This document shows, in pieces, positions 21,387 through 31,028 of a stretch of DNA of 64,000 nt. Position numbers and translations under genes: made by a program. Under the pieces are notes generated by a model. The model was given only the letters and a program-made list of their open reading frames with translations. It did not search any database and was not told the origin of the DNA. Each line of letters begins with the position of its first letter. Positions within the stretch are counted from its first letter, which is position 1. This stretch comes from Iodobacter violaceini (GTDB taxonomy: Bacteria > Pseudomonadota > Gammaproteobacteria > Burkholderiales > Chitinibacteraceae), in contig NZ_JAAOLX010000002.1 in NCBI RefSeq assembly GCF_011601265.1, positions 434,001 to 498,000 of the forward strand, given 5' to 3'.

Positions 21387-22183
21387 GCATGCGCCCCGGC
21401 CAGTTTTACTGTTTGCCTGAATGCAGATGGCGTTTGCGAGAAATGCTCTTTAAATGCCGTTGTAAAATTGCATGCGCTTTGAAACCCAAGCTGCTCGGCA
21501 ATATCAATCACACTCATCTGGGTTTTAGCCAGCAGCTGCCGGGCATTTTGCAGTTTTTGCTCCCGGATATATGTAAAAACGGTCATGCCCATATGCGTTT
21601 TAAATATTTTGCTGAGCTTTTTCTCATAAGTGCCAATCTGGCTGGCGATATCGGCCAGCGTTAATGGCCGGTAGAGCTGCTCACCAATGATTTGCACAGC
21701 TGCAGCCAGCAGGACTTCATCCTGCTCCGGTGTTTTCAATTCAGGCACGGGCTCTGCCGCATTGCTGCGACGCAGGGCCAATTCTAAATGCACCCCTACC
21801 CGCGCAATCACTTCTTCTGCAGCAAAAGGCTTGCAAATGAAATCAACCGCCCCGCTGCTAAAGCCCAGCAAGCGGTCATTCACCGTGTTGGAAGCAGATA
21901 AAAACAGCACAGGAATATGCATTAATTGCGGATTGGCCTTCAGCAAGCGGCAGCTGGCATAGCCATCCACCCTTGGCATATTAACATCCATCAGAATCAG
22001 ATCAGGGGGGCTGGCCTGTGCACGCTGATAGCCCTGCTGCCCGTCAAACGCCACACTAAGCCGGTAATTCCGGCTGCGTAAGGCATCAAGCAGAAAACGC
22101 AATTCATCCACCGAATCATCAACAATCAGAATATGGGGTTTATCTGACAGAGGACCAAACACAGCGGGACGATCAGGCAGCAT
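21383..22183 (-). CDS. Response regulator, REC plus AraC-type DNA-binding domain
   Basis: Transcription regulator, 266 residues from ATG 22183; the frame is open to a TTG at 22213 and neither start has a clear ribosome site. REC domain: HILIVDDS, LILMDVNMPRVDG (phospho-acceptor Asp), ICKPF lysine. A linker leads to two helix-turn-helix motifs of the AraC family (LTLADIASQIGTYEKKLSKI; MSVIDIAEQLGFQSACNFTTAF). It overlaps the sensor kinase gene by 4 bases, so the two are translationally coupled. The autotransporter gene is divergent, with CTTACAAA repeats upstream of it, making that gene a candidate target (inference). Confidence 0.92.
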   Translation of the reverse strand: MLPDRPAVFGPLSDKPHILIVDDSVDELRFLLDALRSRNYRLSVAFDGQQGYQRAQASPPDLILMDVNMPRVDGYASCRLLKANPQLMHIPVLFLSASNTVNDRLLGFSSGAVDFICKPFAAEEVIARVGVHLELALRRSNAAEPVPELKTPEQDEVLLAAAVQIIGEQLYRPLTLADIASQIGTYEKKLSKIFKTHMGMTVFTYIREQKLQNARQLLAKTQMSVIDIAEQLGFQSACNFTTAFKEHFSQTPSAFRQTVKLAGAHA

Positions 22184-22515
22184 AAGTAACAGTGGGTATT
22201 GGCAAAAACGCAATCATAAACATCTATACAACGTAAGCATAAAAATTTTTTTTGACAAAAGCTTACAGATATATTTTCCACTTAATCGAACCACCCCTTT
22301 TTTAAGCAAAATTTATTCCATCCGGCAAAGCATTTGTCCGCTATGCCAAAAGCCCCCATAGCAAAGCTCATTCAGACTCAAGCACTTAGCAGCTAAACCG
22401 CCCTGCCATCTTGCTTTGGCTCAAATATTTCATTTTTAAAACAAGCTTACAAATGTTTTGTAAGTACGCGGCGTATTTGCTTGATTCTTTTTTGAAACTT
22501 CTTACAAAGACCACC
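22184..22515. promoter_or_regulatory. Divergent control region between response regulator and autotransporter
   Basis: 332 AT-rich bases. An inverted repeat CTTACAAA (22446-22453), TGT, TTTGTAAG (22457-22464) lies about 52 bases before the autotransporter ATG, and a third CTTACAAA is at 22501-22508, exactly 55 bases (about five helical turns) after the first. A looser pair GTAAGC (22233-22238) / GCTTAC (22261-22266) lies nearer the regulator gene. TTTGACA near 22250 resembles a -35 box but has no well-spaced -10. Which protein binds is not shown; the neighbouring AraC-type regulator is a candidate. Confidence 0.45.
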
Positions 22516-25500
22516 ATGAAACGCATCGAACTATCGCATCGCTTAACCAAATCCCAGGGTAAATTTATCTCTGTTGCCATTTGCGCCGTCACCGGCATGA
22601 TGATTTTCGGCAGCGCAGCCGCCGCACCGAAGATGGTCGTCACCACTGAGCACACCGCTGCTGTGGACAGCAATAATGAAATTAATGGCAATGAAGGCGG
22701 CGGTTTTTTTGTTGAATCGGGCAAATTAAATATCTCAAACGCCACCGTCAAAAACTTCACCACCAAGGGTGGCGACGGCAGCGGTGGCGGTGCGGGTTTG
22801 GGCGGCGCTATTTTCATTAACAGCGGCGCAGAAGTCGTGCTGGATAATGTGAATTTCTCAGGCAATTCGGCCGTGGGCGGAGATGGTGGGAAAGGCACGG
22901 TTGGGGGCAGCTTAAATGGCCTCACCAAAAACCAGGCCAACACAAGTGGCGTCAACGGTGACGATGCGAAATCGGGCTCAGCCTATTTCAACGGCGGCAA
23001 TGGACTCAATGGCTACAACGGTGACGATGGCAGCGAAGGCGGCACAGGTGGCTCGGGCGGATCTGGCTCCGACGGCTCTGCAGTCAGCGCTGACACCGTC
23101 AAAGCGGTTGCCGATCAAGTCTATAACATTGCTGTAGCCGTAAGAAATGCAGCGGCTGTAGGCGGACATACTGCAGCTGTTTCTGCCGCTACCGCTGGCC
23201 TCGTCACTGCGGGTTTAGCGCCAGGGCTGGGTACAGTACTTGCAGCAGACGTTGCACAAGTTATTGCCGATGGCGTAAAAGCAGGGGTTGATACGGCCTA
23301 CCTGATTGCCAGCACGGTTGAAGTGTTAAAACACGGATCTGCGGGCCTTGGCGGCGCCGGAGGCAGCGGCGGAGATGGCGGTAAAGGCCTCGCATTCCTG
23401 GGCGGTGGCCAGGGCGGAAAAGGCGGAAAAGGTGGCGATGCGTACAACGACTCAAGAGCAGTCGGTGGCGCAGGCGGCAGCGGCGGTGCAGGCGGCACAG
23501 GCGGCTTTGGTGCGGGTGGCGGTCAAGGCGGCGATGGCGGCAGTGACGGTAGTGACGGCAATGATGCCACCCACGCCCACGACCCGGGTGATGGTGGCGA
23601 CGGTGGTAAAGGCGGCTTTGCTGCGGGCAAAGGCGGCATGGGAGATGGCGGCAATGCAGGCAACCGTGAAGGTGGCGCAGGCGGCTCTGGCCTTGGCGGT
23701 TCAATTTTTGTCCGCGCAGGCGGCAAGCTCACCATCAAAGGCGATGCCACATTTGATCGCGGCAATGTAAGCGGCGGCAGCGGCGATAATAATGACGATC
23801 ATCAGGGCGAGGCAGGCAAAGAGGCTGGCTCAGATCTCTTTATGATGAAAGGCTCAACCGTTGTTCTGGATGCAGGCAAGGGCAAAACCATTACCTTTAA
23901 CGGCAGCATTGCCGACGACAGTAAGACAGGCTTAGATGGCTCTGGCATCGCCAGCGGCAACGGTGCAGATCTCACCGTTAAAAGCGGGCTGGTGGTATTT
24001 AACGGCGCAAACACCTACACCGGCCAGACCAAAATTGAAGGCGGTGCTTTACACGCCAAAGACGGCGAAGGCATCCACGAGCACAGCAATATCAACTTCA
24101 CCGGCAATCATGATGGCGGTGTACTGGAAACCAGCGGTAAGTTTGACCGCTATACCGGCACAGCCAAAGACCGCGTGCAATGGACAGGCTCGGGTGGCTT
24201 TGCAGCAGCAGGCGGTGATTTAGAAGTCAGCCTGAACGGCGGCAGTGAACGCACATGGGGCCAGGAAGGCTTTGTGGGCGGCAATAATGCGCTGATTTTT
24301 GGCTCGGACACGTCCACCGACAATGTCACCTTTAAAAACGCCATTAATATCGCGGGTGGCACAGCCACCATTCTGGTTAACCCAGGTCAGGCAGACGGCA
24401 AACACGCACAAATGGATGGCGTGATTTCCAACGGCAGCCTGGTGGTGGGCGATGCCAGCCACAAGGGCGAGCTGATTCTGAATGCGCACAATACCTACGC
24501 AGGTGGCACCACCATCAAGGCAGGCAATCTGCAACTGACTGACAAAGCCTCGCTGAATAAAGATGGCGCGGTGGTCGTTGAAAAAGAGGCCCGGTTTGAT
24601 CTGACCAAGACCGGCGACCAGGCCATTGGCACGCTGGCAGGCGCAGGTAAAGTGGCGCTGGCCGCGAATACCCTGACGCTCAATCAGGGCGGCGACACCA
24701 CTTTTTCTGGCGTGATCAGCGGCGAAAAAGGGAATCTCATCAAGCAAGGTGCAGGCAATCTCACCCTGTCTGGCGACAACACGTATCAAGGCAACACCGG
24801 GATCAAAGCGGGCGTGGTTACACTGGATGGCAGCCTGGCCAGCCAGAGCGTGGATATTTCTGCTGGCGCGGTACTGACCGATAATCAGGGTGGCCTGCAT
24901 CAGGATGCCAGACTGAATAACGACGGCACGCTCAATCTGAATGCAGATGACACCGTTGCCAGCCTCACCAACACCGGCACGATCAACGGTACTGGCAACA
25001 CACTCACAGCTAAAACCTATGCGCTTAATGATGGCTCAACCATCAATGCCAACCTGGGTAAGGGTGAGCTGACCGCCAATGGCAACGTTGTACTCAATGG
25101 CAGCAGTGCCGCAGAAAAAGTCAATGTAGCCAGCGGCAAAATGATGCTGGGCAGCGGCGAGCGTCTGGACGACAACAGCGATGTAACCGTGGATGGCCAG
25201 CTGGTCCTGGGTGGCAATGAAACCATAGGCACGCTGGCAGGCAGCAAGGCAGATGGCGTACTGGAATTATCCGGCAGCCAGCTGACCCTGCAGCAAAACA
25301 AAGACACCTCCTTTGCAGGCCAGCTTAATGATGCGCAGGGCGATAAAGCCAGCGTATTAAAACAAGGTACAGGCACCCTCACCCTGACGGGCGACAGCGC
25401 TTACCTAGGCAAAACCACCATCGCCCAGGGCGGCATTACGCTGGAAGGCACACTGGCCAGCATTGATCTGGACGTGCAAAAAGACGGCACGCTGAGCAAC

Positions 25501-28500
25501 AACCAAGGCGGCTTATCTGCACTGGCTAAGCTCAATAATGATGGCGTGCTGAATCAAAACCATAACGACACCATCAAAACCCTGGTGAACACGGGCACGA
25601 TCAATGCAAGCAGCGATGGCAAAGCCACGCTGACTGCCGAAACCTATGCGCTGAACAATGGCTCGGTGATTAACGCCAATCTGGGCGCAGGCGAATTAAG
25701 CGCCCAAGGCAATGTGCTGCTCAACGGCACAAGTGCTGCCGGCGACGTTTTTGTTAAAAATGGCGTGATGACTTTAGGCAAGGCCGAGCGTTTACTGAAC
25801 AGCAGCGATGTTGTCGTGGACGGCAAGCTGGTCATGGGCGGCGATGAAACGATCGGCACGCTGGCCGGTGCAGCCAGCGGAGTGGTGGAATTATCCGGTG
25901 GCAAGCTGGCACTGGTTCAAAATCACAACACCATCTTTGACGGCGTAATTCAGGATAAGGAAGGCGATAAAGGCAGCCTGGTCAAACAAGGCGCGGGCGA
26001 AATCACCCTCAATGGCGACCATACCTTCAGCGGCGACACCACCGTTGATGGCGGCAAGATGCAGCTGAACGGCACACTGGTCAGCCAGACTGTGCACGTT
26101 AAGCAAGGCACACTGACGCTGGGATCAGCCGAGCGCCTGCTTGATTCTGACGATGTAACTGTCGACGACCAGCTCATCATGGGTGGCAATGAAACCATTG
26201 GCACACTGGCGGGTGCAGCCAGCGGCGTGGTGGATTTAAACGGCGGCAAGCTGACACTGGTGCAAGAGAAAGACACGACGTTCTCTGGCCAGATTAACGA
26301 CAGCCTTGGCAATCAGGCCAGCGTATTAAAACAAGGCAAAGGCACGCTGACGCTTAAAGGCGAAAGCCACTATCTGGGCGACACCACCATTGCAAATGGC
26401 GGCATTACGCTGGATGGCTCGCTGGCAAGCCTGAATCTGGATGTGCAAAAAAACGGCACGCTGAGCAATAACCAGGGTGGTTTGTCTGCGCTGGCTGCAC
26501 TCAACAACGATGGCGTGATCAATCAAAACAGCGATGACACAATTAAAACGCTGGTCAATACCGGCACCATCAACAAAAGCGCCGATGGCAAAGCCACGCT
26601 GACAGCGGATACCTATGCGCTGAACCAAGGTTCTGTGGTTCACGCCAATCTGGGCACAGGGATTGTAACCTCCAATGGCCAGGTCGCACTGAACGGCACA
26701 AGCTCCGCCCAAACCGTAAATGTAGACAGCGGCGTGATGACACTGGGCGCAGCAGAGCGTTTACTGGACAGCAGCGATGTTACAGTCAACGGCAAGCTGG
26801 TCATGGGTGGCGATGAAACCATCGGCACACTAGCCGGTGCAGCCAGCGGCGTAGTGGAATTATCCGGCAGCAAGCTCACCCTGGAACAAAACCACAACAC
26901 CGTGTTTGATGGCGTGATTCAGGATAAAGACGGCGATAAAGGCAGCCTGCTGAAACACGGCACAGGCGAAATCACCCTCAATGGTGATCACACGTTCAGT
27001 GGCGACACCACGGTTGATGGCGGTAAAGTGCAGCTGAACGGCACCCTGGTCAGCAAAACCGTGCACATTAAGCAAGGCACGATGACCCTTGGCGCTGCTG
27101 AACGCCTGCTGAACACCAGCGATGTAACCGTTGACGACACCCTGATCATGGGCGGCAATGAAACCATAGGCACACTGGCTGGTACCACAGCCAAGGCCAT
27201 CGTTGATCTGAATGGCGGCAAGCTAACCTTACAGCAAGAAAAAGACACGCTCTATGCTGGCCAGATTGATGATGCAAGCGGCTCACAAGGCAGCGTGCTT
27301 AAGCAAGGGAAAGGCACGCTGGCGCTCACCGGCAACAATCATTACCTGGGCAACACCACCATCTCACAGGGTGGCATTAGCTTAGATGGCACGCTGGCCA
27401 GCCTGAACCTGGATGTGCAAAAAGATGGCACGCTTACCAACAACCAAGGCGGCCTTTCTGCACTGGCTGCGCTGAACAACGACGGCGTAGTCAATCAAAA
27501 CAGCGATGACACCATTGCGGCGCTGATCAACACCGGCACCATCAATGCAAGCAGCGATGGCAAAGCCACCCTCACGGCTAAAACTTATGCCTTGAACGAT
27601 GGCTCGGTGATTAACGCCAATCTGGGCACAGGCGTGGTGACATCCAATGGCAAGGTTGCACTGAACGGCACCAGCACGGCCCAAACCGTGAATGTGGCCA
27701 GTGGCACCCTGACTTTGGGCTCCGCAGAGCGTTTGCTGAATACGAGTGATGTCAGCGTCGATGGCAAACTCATCATGGGCGGCAATGAAACCATCGGCAC
27801 GCTGGCAGGCCAGGCCAGTGGTCTTGTTGATCTGAATGGCGGCAAACTGACCCTGCTGCAAAATAAAGACACCCTGTTTGCGGGCCAGATTAATGACGCG
27901 CAAACCGGCAAGGGCAGCCTAGTCATACAAGGCACGGGCACCATCACCCTGACGGGCGCAAACCATTACATTGGCGATACCCGGATTGAGAATGGCGGAA
28001 TCACGCTGGATGGTACGCTTGCCAGCCTGAATATCAGCGTGCAAAAGAACGGCACGCTGACGAATAATCAAGGCGGCCTTGCTGATCTTGCTCAGCTCAA
28101 TAACGATGGCATCGTTAATTTAAACCAGAACGACACCATTGCCGCGCTGAGCAACACCGGCACCATCAACGCCAGCCTGGATGGCAAAGCTACCCTCACC
28201 GCTAAAACTTACGCGCTGAATAGTGGATCTGTCATCAACGCCAACCTTGGCTCAGGCAACCTGATTGCCAATGGCAATGTTGCGCTCAACGGCACTAGCG
28301 CCGCTGAATCGGTCAAAATTGATTCCGGCACCACCACCCTGGGCGCGGCAGATCGTTTATTGGATACCGCCAAAGTCAGCATTGCAGGCAAGCTGGTGCT
28401 GGGCGGCAATGAAACCATTGCTCAGCTTACGGGCGTTGGCGGGCTGGATTTGAACGCGGGCAAATTAACGCTGCAGCAAAACACCGACAGCCTGTTCAGT

Positions 28501-30867
28501 GGTCAGATCAGTGATGCATCCGGCAACAAGGGCAGCTTGGTTAAACAAGGCAGCGGCATGCTGAGCATGACGGGCGAAAGCAGCTATAAGGGCGCAACCC
28601 GCATTGAGCAAGGCGCAATCACGCTCAGCGGCAAGCTGGCCAGCCAGGATATTTACATCGCCCGCCCCGCCACACTGAATGACCAAAATGGCGGCTTATC
28701 GGCAACGGCTAAGCTTAGCAACGATGGCACGCTGAAAATCGATGCAAATCAAACGATTGCCAGCCTGAGCAACAGCGGCAATATCATTGGTAACGGCACC
28801 TTAAGCGCAAGCAACTATGCGCTGAACGATGGCTCGGTGGTGAATGCCAATCTGGGTGAAGGCACGCTGGAAACCCACGGCAAAGTCACGCTGAATGGCA
28901 CAAGCGCGGCAGAAAACGTGCATATCTATGATCAAAGCGCGCTGACTTTAGGTGCAGCAGAGCGCCTGAATAAAAACGCCACGGTGCAAATTGATAAAAC
29001 GGGCGAAATGATCCTGGCAGGCGGCGATCAAACGATCAAAACCCTGAACGGATCAGGCACGGTGAACTCCACCACCCATAAGCTGATCGTCACCAACGGC
29101 GGTATCTTTACCGGCAAGATTAACGCGGTAAAAACCGATTTAATCAGCAGCGGCGGTAAGCTGGATATCAGCGGCGGCAGCAATACCCAAACCGACAGCA
29201 TCAATGTGCAAAACAACAGCCAGGTTTCAGTGGGCGACACCGCCGTAGTGACCACCGGCACGGCCACCGTAGATAAAGGCGGCGTACTGTCGCTGAACAA
29301 TAGCGACAGCATTAAGTACGAAGTACTGACCGGGGGCGGCCTCGTGAACACCAGTACCGGCAGCTTTACCAATAGCAAAAAGGTGCAGGGCTTCTTAAGC
29401 TTTAACGGTGATTTACGCAACGAAGGCACGCTGGCTCCGGGCAACTCGCCAGGCATGATCACCGTGCTGGGCAACTACACCGAAGCGGCTACCTTGCAAT
29501 CTGAGCTGCAAAACACCACAGCAGTAAGCGGCCACGATCAGATCCGTGTGGCAGGCAAAATCACGCTTGAGAAACAAAGCGAGCTGATTGTGCAAACCTA
29601 CGGCGGCAGCGCCCCGCGCCTGGGTGAGGTCTACCAGATCATGGCAGACCTGGATGGTAAGGCCAAAAAAGTAAGCGGCCACTTTGCCACCGTAAAATTT
29701 GATCTGGATGGCACAGCCGGCAGCGGTGCTGCAGTCGTAAACGCCGCCGCCGTATTTGATGTGGCCACCGGTCAGGTGCTCACAACAGGGCTGAACTTAG
29801 CGCAAAGCACTTTCGCTGATTTGGGCAGCAACCCTAATCAGCGTGCCGCAGCAGCCGCACTGATGAATATCGCCACAAGCGATGTGGGCATCAACCAGAT
29901 TGACACCAGCAGCGGCACAGGTAAAAACGCAGGAGAATTCCTGACCGCCAATGGTGCAACGGTCGCCGCCAATGCAGAGCGCCTCACGCCAGAATATTAC
30001 GGCGCGATCAGCGATTACGCCCTGCTGGGCAAGCGCAGCATGCTGAACCTGCTGCAATCCAGAAGTAATCAGGAGCAAAATTCAGCTTACGCAGGCTATA
30101 TGCGCAGCGGCGGCCAATCGGCAGGCAACTCGCATATCAGCCGCAATGATTACTACCTGGGCGCAGAATTCAGCGTGAACGATACGCTTAAACTCGGTAG
30201 CGTCTTAACCGTAAACAGCGGCAAACTGGAAGCGCGCTTTGGCTCCGGCAATGTAAATGGTCAGGCAGTCACAGCCTATCTTGCTTACCAGCCTTTAAGC
30301 GATCTGAACATCCTTGCCAGCGTGGCTTACGCCAAGTATTCCTACGATCTGGATCGCAGCGGCGTAACGGGCCAAATCACCGGCTCCACCTCTGCACGCG
30401 GCATCGATGCCAGCTTAGCCGCCAGCTACAAAGCCTATGCAGATCAGGACTTCACCGTACTGGCACGCAGCAGCCTCAGCCACGGCAAGGTCATGAGCGA
30501 CGCCTTTGACGAGCAAGGCTCCAGCCACCGTCTGCAACTGGGCAGCGCTGACGCATCCCAGCTCACCGGGCAGCTGGGCGCATCCTTGATTTGGGGAGCC
30601 AAAGATCAGCCCCTGAAACTGGGCGCAGATCTGGGCATTGAACGCCACTTCAGCAATAAGCGTGACGATATGCAAAGCAAACTAGCGATTGATCAGCGCG
30701 TTAGCGCGCCGGTTCAATTTGTGAAAGACAGAGACATCACCGCCAATATCGGCTTTAACGCCAGCTACAAACTCAGCAAAGACATCACGCTGTTTGGCAA
30801 GGTGGAATACCTGAACGACAAGGAAAGCACTTATAGCGGGCAAACGGGCTTGAATTTTGGGTTTTAA
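22516..30867 (+). CDS. Giant autotransporter with beta-helix passenger and PATR repeats
   Basis: Type Va secreted surface protein, 2783 residues from ATG 22516. Signal peptide ends near FGSAAAAPK. Then: a beta-helix start with GGGFFVESGKLNISN; a glycine-rich part in two blocks (about 75-188 and 277-430, GGDGG/GGAGG runs); between them an Ala/Val-rich, apparently helical stretch (about 189-276); ten passenger-associated strand repeats of the form GTLTLTGxxxYxGxTTI from about residue 490 to 2040; and a C-terminal beta-barrel of about 285 residues (from DYALLGKRSMLNLLQSRS) ending in GLNFGF. Such proteins act in adhesion or biofilm formation; the ligand is unknown. No protease motif was seen. A strong terminator follows. 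Confidence 0.93.
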   Translation: MKRIELSHRLTKSQGKFISVAICAVTGMMIFGSAAAAPKMVVTTEHTAAVDSNNEINGNEGGGFFVESGKLNISNATVKNFTTKGGDGSGGGAGLGGAIFINSGAEVVLDNVNFSGNSAVGGDGGKGTVGGSLNGLTKNQANTSGVNGDDAKSGSAYFNGGNGLNGYNGDDGSEGGTGGSGGSGSDGSAVSADTVKAVADQVYNIAVAVRNAAAVGGHTAAVSAATAGLVTAGLAPGLGTVLAADVAQVIADGVKAGVDTAYLIASTVEVLKHGSAGLGGAGGSGGDGGKGLAFLGGGQGGKGGKGGDAYNDSRAVGGAGGSGGAGGTGGFGAGGGQGGDGGSDGSDGNDATHAHDPGDGGDGGKGGFAAGKGGMGDGGNAGNREGGAGGSGLGGSIFVRAGGKLTIKGDATFDRGNVSGGSGDNNDDHQGEAGKEAGSDLFMMKGSTVVLDAGKGKTITFNGSIADDSKTGLDGSGIASGNGADLTVKSGLVVFNGANTYTGQTKIEGGALHAKDGEGIHEHSNINFTGNHDGGVLETSGKFDRYTGTAKDRVQWTGSGGFAAAGGDLEVSLNGGSERTWGQEGFVGGNNALIFGSDTSTDNVTFKNAINIAGGTATILVNPGQADGKHAQMDGVISNGSLVVGDASHKGELILNAHNTYAGGTTIKAGNLQLTDKASLNKDGAVVVEKEARFDLTKTGDQAIGTLAGAGKVALAANTLTLNQGGDTTFSGVISGEKGNLIKQGAGNLTLSGDNTYQGNTGIKAGVVTLDGSLASQSVDISAGAVLTDNQGGLHQDARLNNDGTLNLNADDTVASLTNTGTINGTGNTLTAKTYALNDGSTINANLGKGELTANGNVVLNGSSAAEKVNVASGKMMLGSGERLDDNSDVTVDGQLVLGGNETIGTLAGSKADGVLELSGSQLTLQQNKDTSFAGQLNDAQGDKASVLKQGTGTLTLTGDSAYLGKTTIAQGGITLEGTLASIDLDVQKDGTLSNNQGGLSALAKLNNDGVLNQNHNDTIKTLVNTGTINASSDGKATLTAETYALNNGSVINANLGAGELSAQGNVLLNGTSAAGDVFVKNGVMTLGKAERLLNSSDVVVDGKLVMGGDETIGTLAGAASGVVELSGGKLALVQNHNTIFDGVIQDKEGDKGSLVKQGAGEITLNGDHTFSGDTTVDGGKMQLNGTLVSQTVHVKQGTLTLGSAERLLDSDDVTVDDQLIMGGNETIGTLAGAASGVVDLNGGKLTLVQEKDTTFSGQINDSLGNQASVLKQGKGTLTLKGESHYLGDTTIANGGITLDGSLASLNLDVQKNGTLSNNQGGLSALAALNNDGVINQNSDDTIKTLVNTGTINKSADGKATLTADTYALNQGSVVHANLGTGIVTSNGQVALNGTSSAQTVNVDSGVMTLGAAERLLDSSDVTVNGKLVMGGDETIGTLAGAASGVVELSGSKLTLEQNHNTVFDGVIQDKDGDKGSLLKHGTGEITLNGDHTFSGDTTVDGGKVQLNGTLVSKTVHIKQGTMTLGAAERLLNTSDVTVDDTLIMGGNETIGTLAGTTAKAIVDLNGGKLTLQQEKDTLYAGQIDDASGSQGSVLKQGKGTLALTGNNHYLGNTTISQGGISLDGTLASLNLDVQKDGTLTNNQGGLSALAALNNDGVVNQNSDDTIAALINTGTINASSDGKATLTAKTYALNDGSVINANLGTGVVTSNGKVALNGTSTAQTVNVASGTLTLGSAERLLNTSDVSVDGKLIMGGNETIGTLAGQASGLVDLNGGKLTLLQNKDTLFAGQINDAQTGKGSLVIQGTGTITLTGANHYIGDTRIENGGITLDGTLASLNISVQKNGTLTNNQGGLADLAQLNNDGIVNLNQNDTIAALSNTGTINASLDGKATLTAKTYALNSGSVINANLGSGNLIANGNVALNGTSAAESVKIDSGTTTLGAADRLLDTAKVSIAGKLVLGGNETIAQLTGVGGLDLNAGKLTLQQNTDSLFSGQISDASGNKGSLVKQGSGMLSMTGESSYKGATRIEQGAITLSGKLASQDIYIARPATLNDQNGGLSATAKLSNDGTLKIDANQTIASLSNSGNIIGNGTLSASNYALNDGSVVNANLGEGTLETHGKVTLNGTSAAENVHIYDQSALTLGAAERLNKNATVQIDKTGEMILAGGDQTIKTLNGSGTVNSTTHKLIVTNGGIFTGKINAVKTDLISSGGKLDISGGSNTQTDSINVQNNSQVSVGDTAVVTTGTATVDKGGVLSLNNSDSIKYEVLTGGGLVNTSTGSFTNSKKVQGFLSFNGDLRNEGTLAPGNSPGMITVLGNYTEAATLQSELQNTTAVSGHDQIRVAGKITLEKQSELIVQTYGGSAPRLGEVYQIMADLDGKAKKVSGHFATVKFDLDGTAGSGAAVVNAAAVFDVATGQVLTTGLNLAQSTFADLGSNPNQRAAAAALMNIATSDVGINQIDTSSGTGKNAGEFLTANGATVAANAERLTPEYYGAISDYALLGKRSMLNLLQSRSNQEQNSAYAGYMRSGGQSAGNSHISRNDYYLGAEFSVNDTLKLGSVLTVNSGKLEARFGSGNVNGQAVTAYLAYQPLSDLNILASVAYAKYSYDLDRSGVTGQITGSTSARGIDASLAASYKAYADQDFTVLARSSLSHGKVMSDAFDEQGSSHRLQLGSADASQLTGQLGASLIWGAKDQPLKLGADLGIERHFSNKRDDMQSKLAIDQRVSAPVQFVKDRDITANIGFNASYKLSKDITLFGKVEYLNDKESTYSGQTGLNFGF
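25015..28812 (+). repeat. Nested tandem repeats inside the autotransporter passenger
   Basis: The YALNxGSxxNANLG motif recurs with first codons near 25015, 25642, 26611, 27593, 28207 and 28812, giving steps of about 627, 969, 982, 614 and 605 bases. The long steps contain an extra unit of roughly 345 bases (FDGVIQDKxGDKGSL to TVDGGKxQLNGTLVS) that is absent from the short ones. The two long units are nearly identical, suggesting a recent duplication, while the flanking units have diverged. All units keep the reading frame. Confidence 0.85.
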
Positions 30868-30875
30868 TTAAAGCC

Positions 30876-30898
30876 GCTGGCCGGCAATGCCGGCCAGC
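30876..30898 (+). terminator. GC-rich hairpin after autotransporter gene
   Basis: GCTGGCCGGC / GCCGGCCAGC with a 3-base loop, nine bases after the stop codon. No T-tract follows; it may protect the mRNA end or act together with the next hairpin. Confidence 0.5.
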
Positions 30899-30919
30899 AC
30901 AGCATAAACTATATGCTCC

Positions 30920-30957
30920 ATGCCGCTCACTCAAGCCAAGTGAGCGGCATTTTTTTA
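30920..30957 (+). terminator. Rho-independent terminator after autotransporter gene
   Basis: ATGCCGCTCACT / AGTGAGCGGCAT, a 12-bp stem with a 7-base loop, followed by a T-run to 30956. It is a strong canonical terminator. Confidence 0.9.
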
Positions 30958-31028
30958 CTCATAAAAATAACACCCTCATTCTGCATGGCGGTTTTCTCAT
31001 AGGCGGCGAGCAATCTAAAATAATTACC

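Noticed and set aside
22246-22275. TTTGACA as a promoter for the autotransporter
   Set aside because: No -10 hexamer at 16-18 bases; too far from the gene to claim.
22916-23770. Several long open frames on both strands in the glycine-rich part of the autotransporter gene
   Set aside because: GGN-rich coding DNA opens other frames automatically; products are low-complexity Pro/Pro or Ala/Val strings.
25017-28418. Repeated minus-strand open frames across the autotransporter
   Set aside because: They recur with the tandem repeat and are shadows of the plus-strand gene.
30960-31028. CRISPR or attachment site near the IS
   Set aside because: No repeated units or tRNA end; the sequence is plain intergenic DNA next to the inverted repeat.
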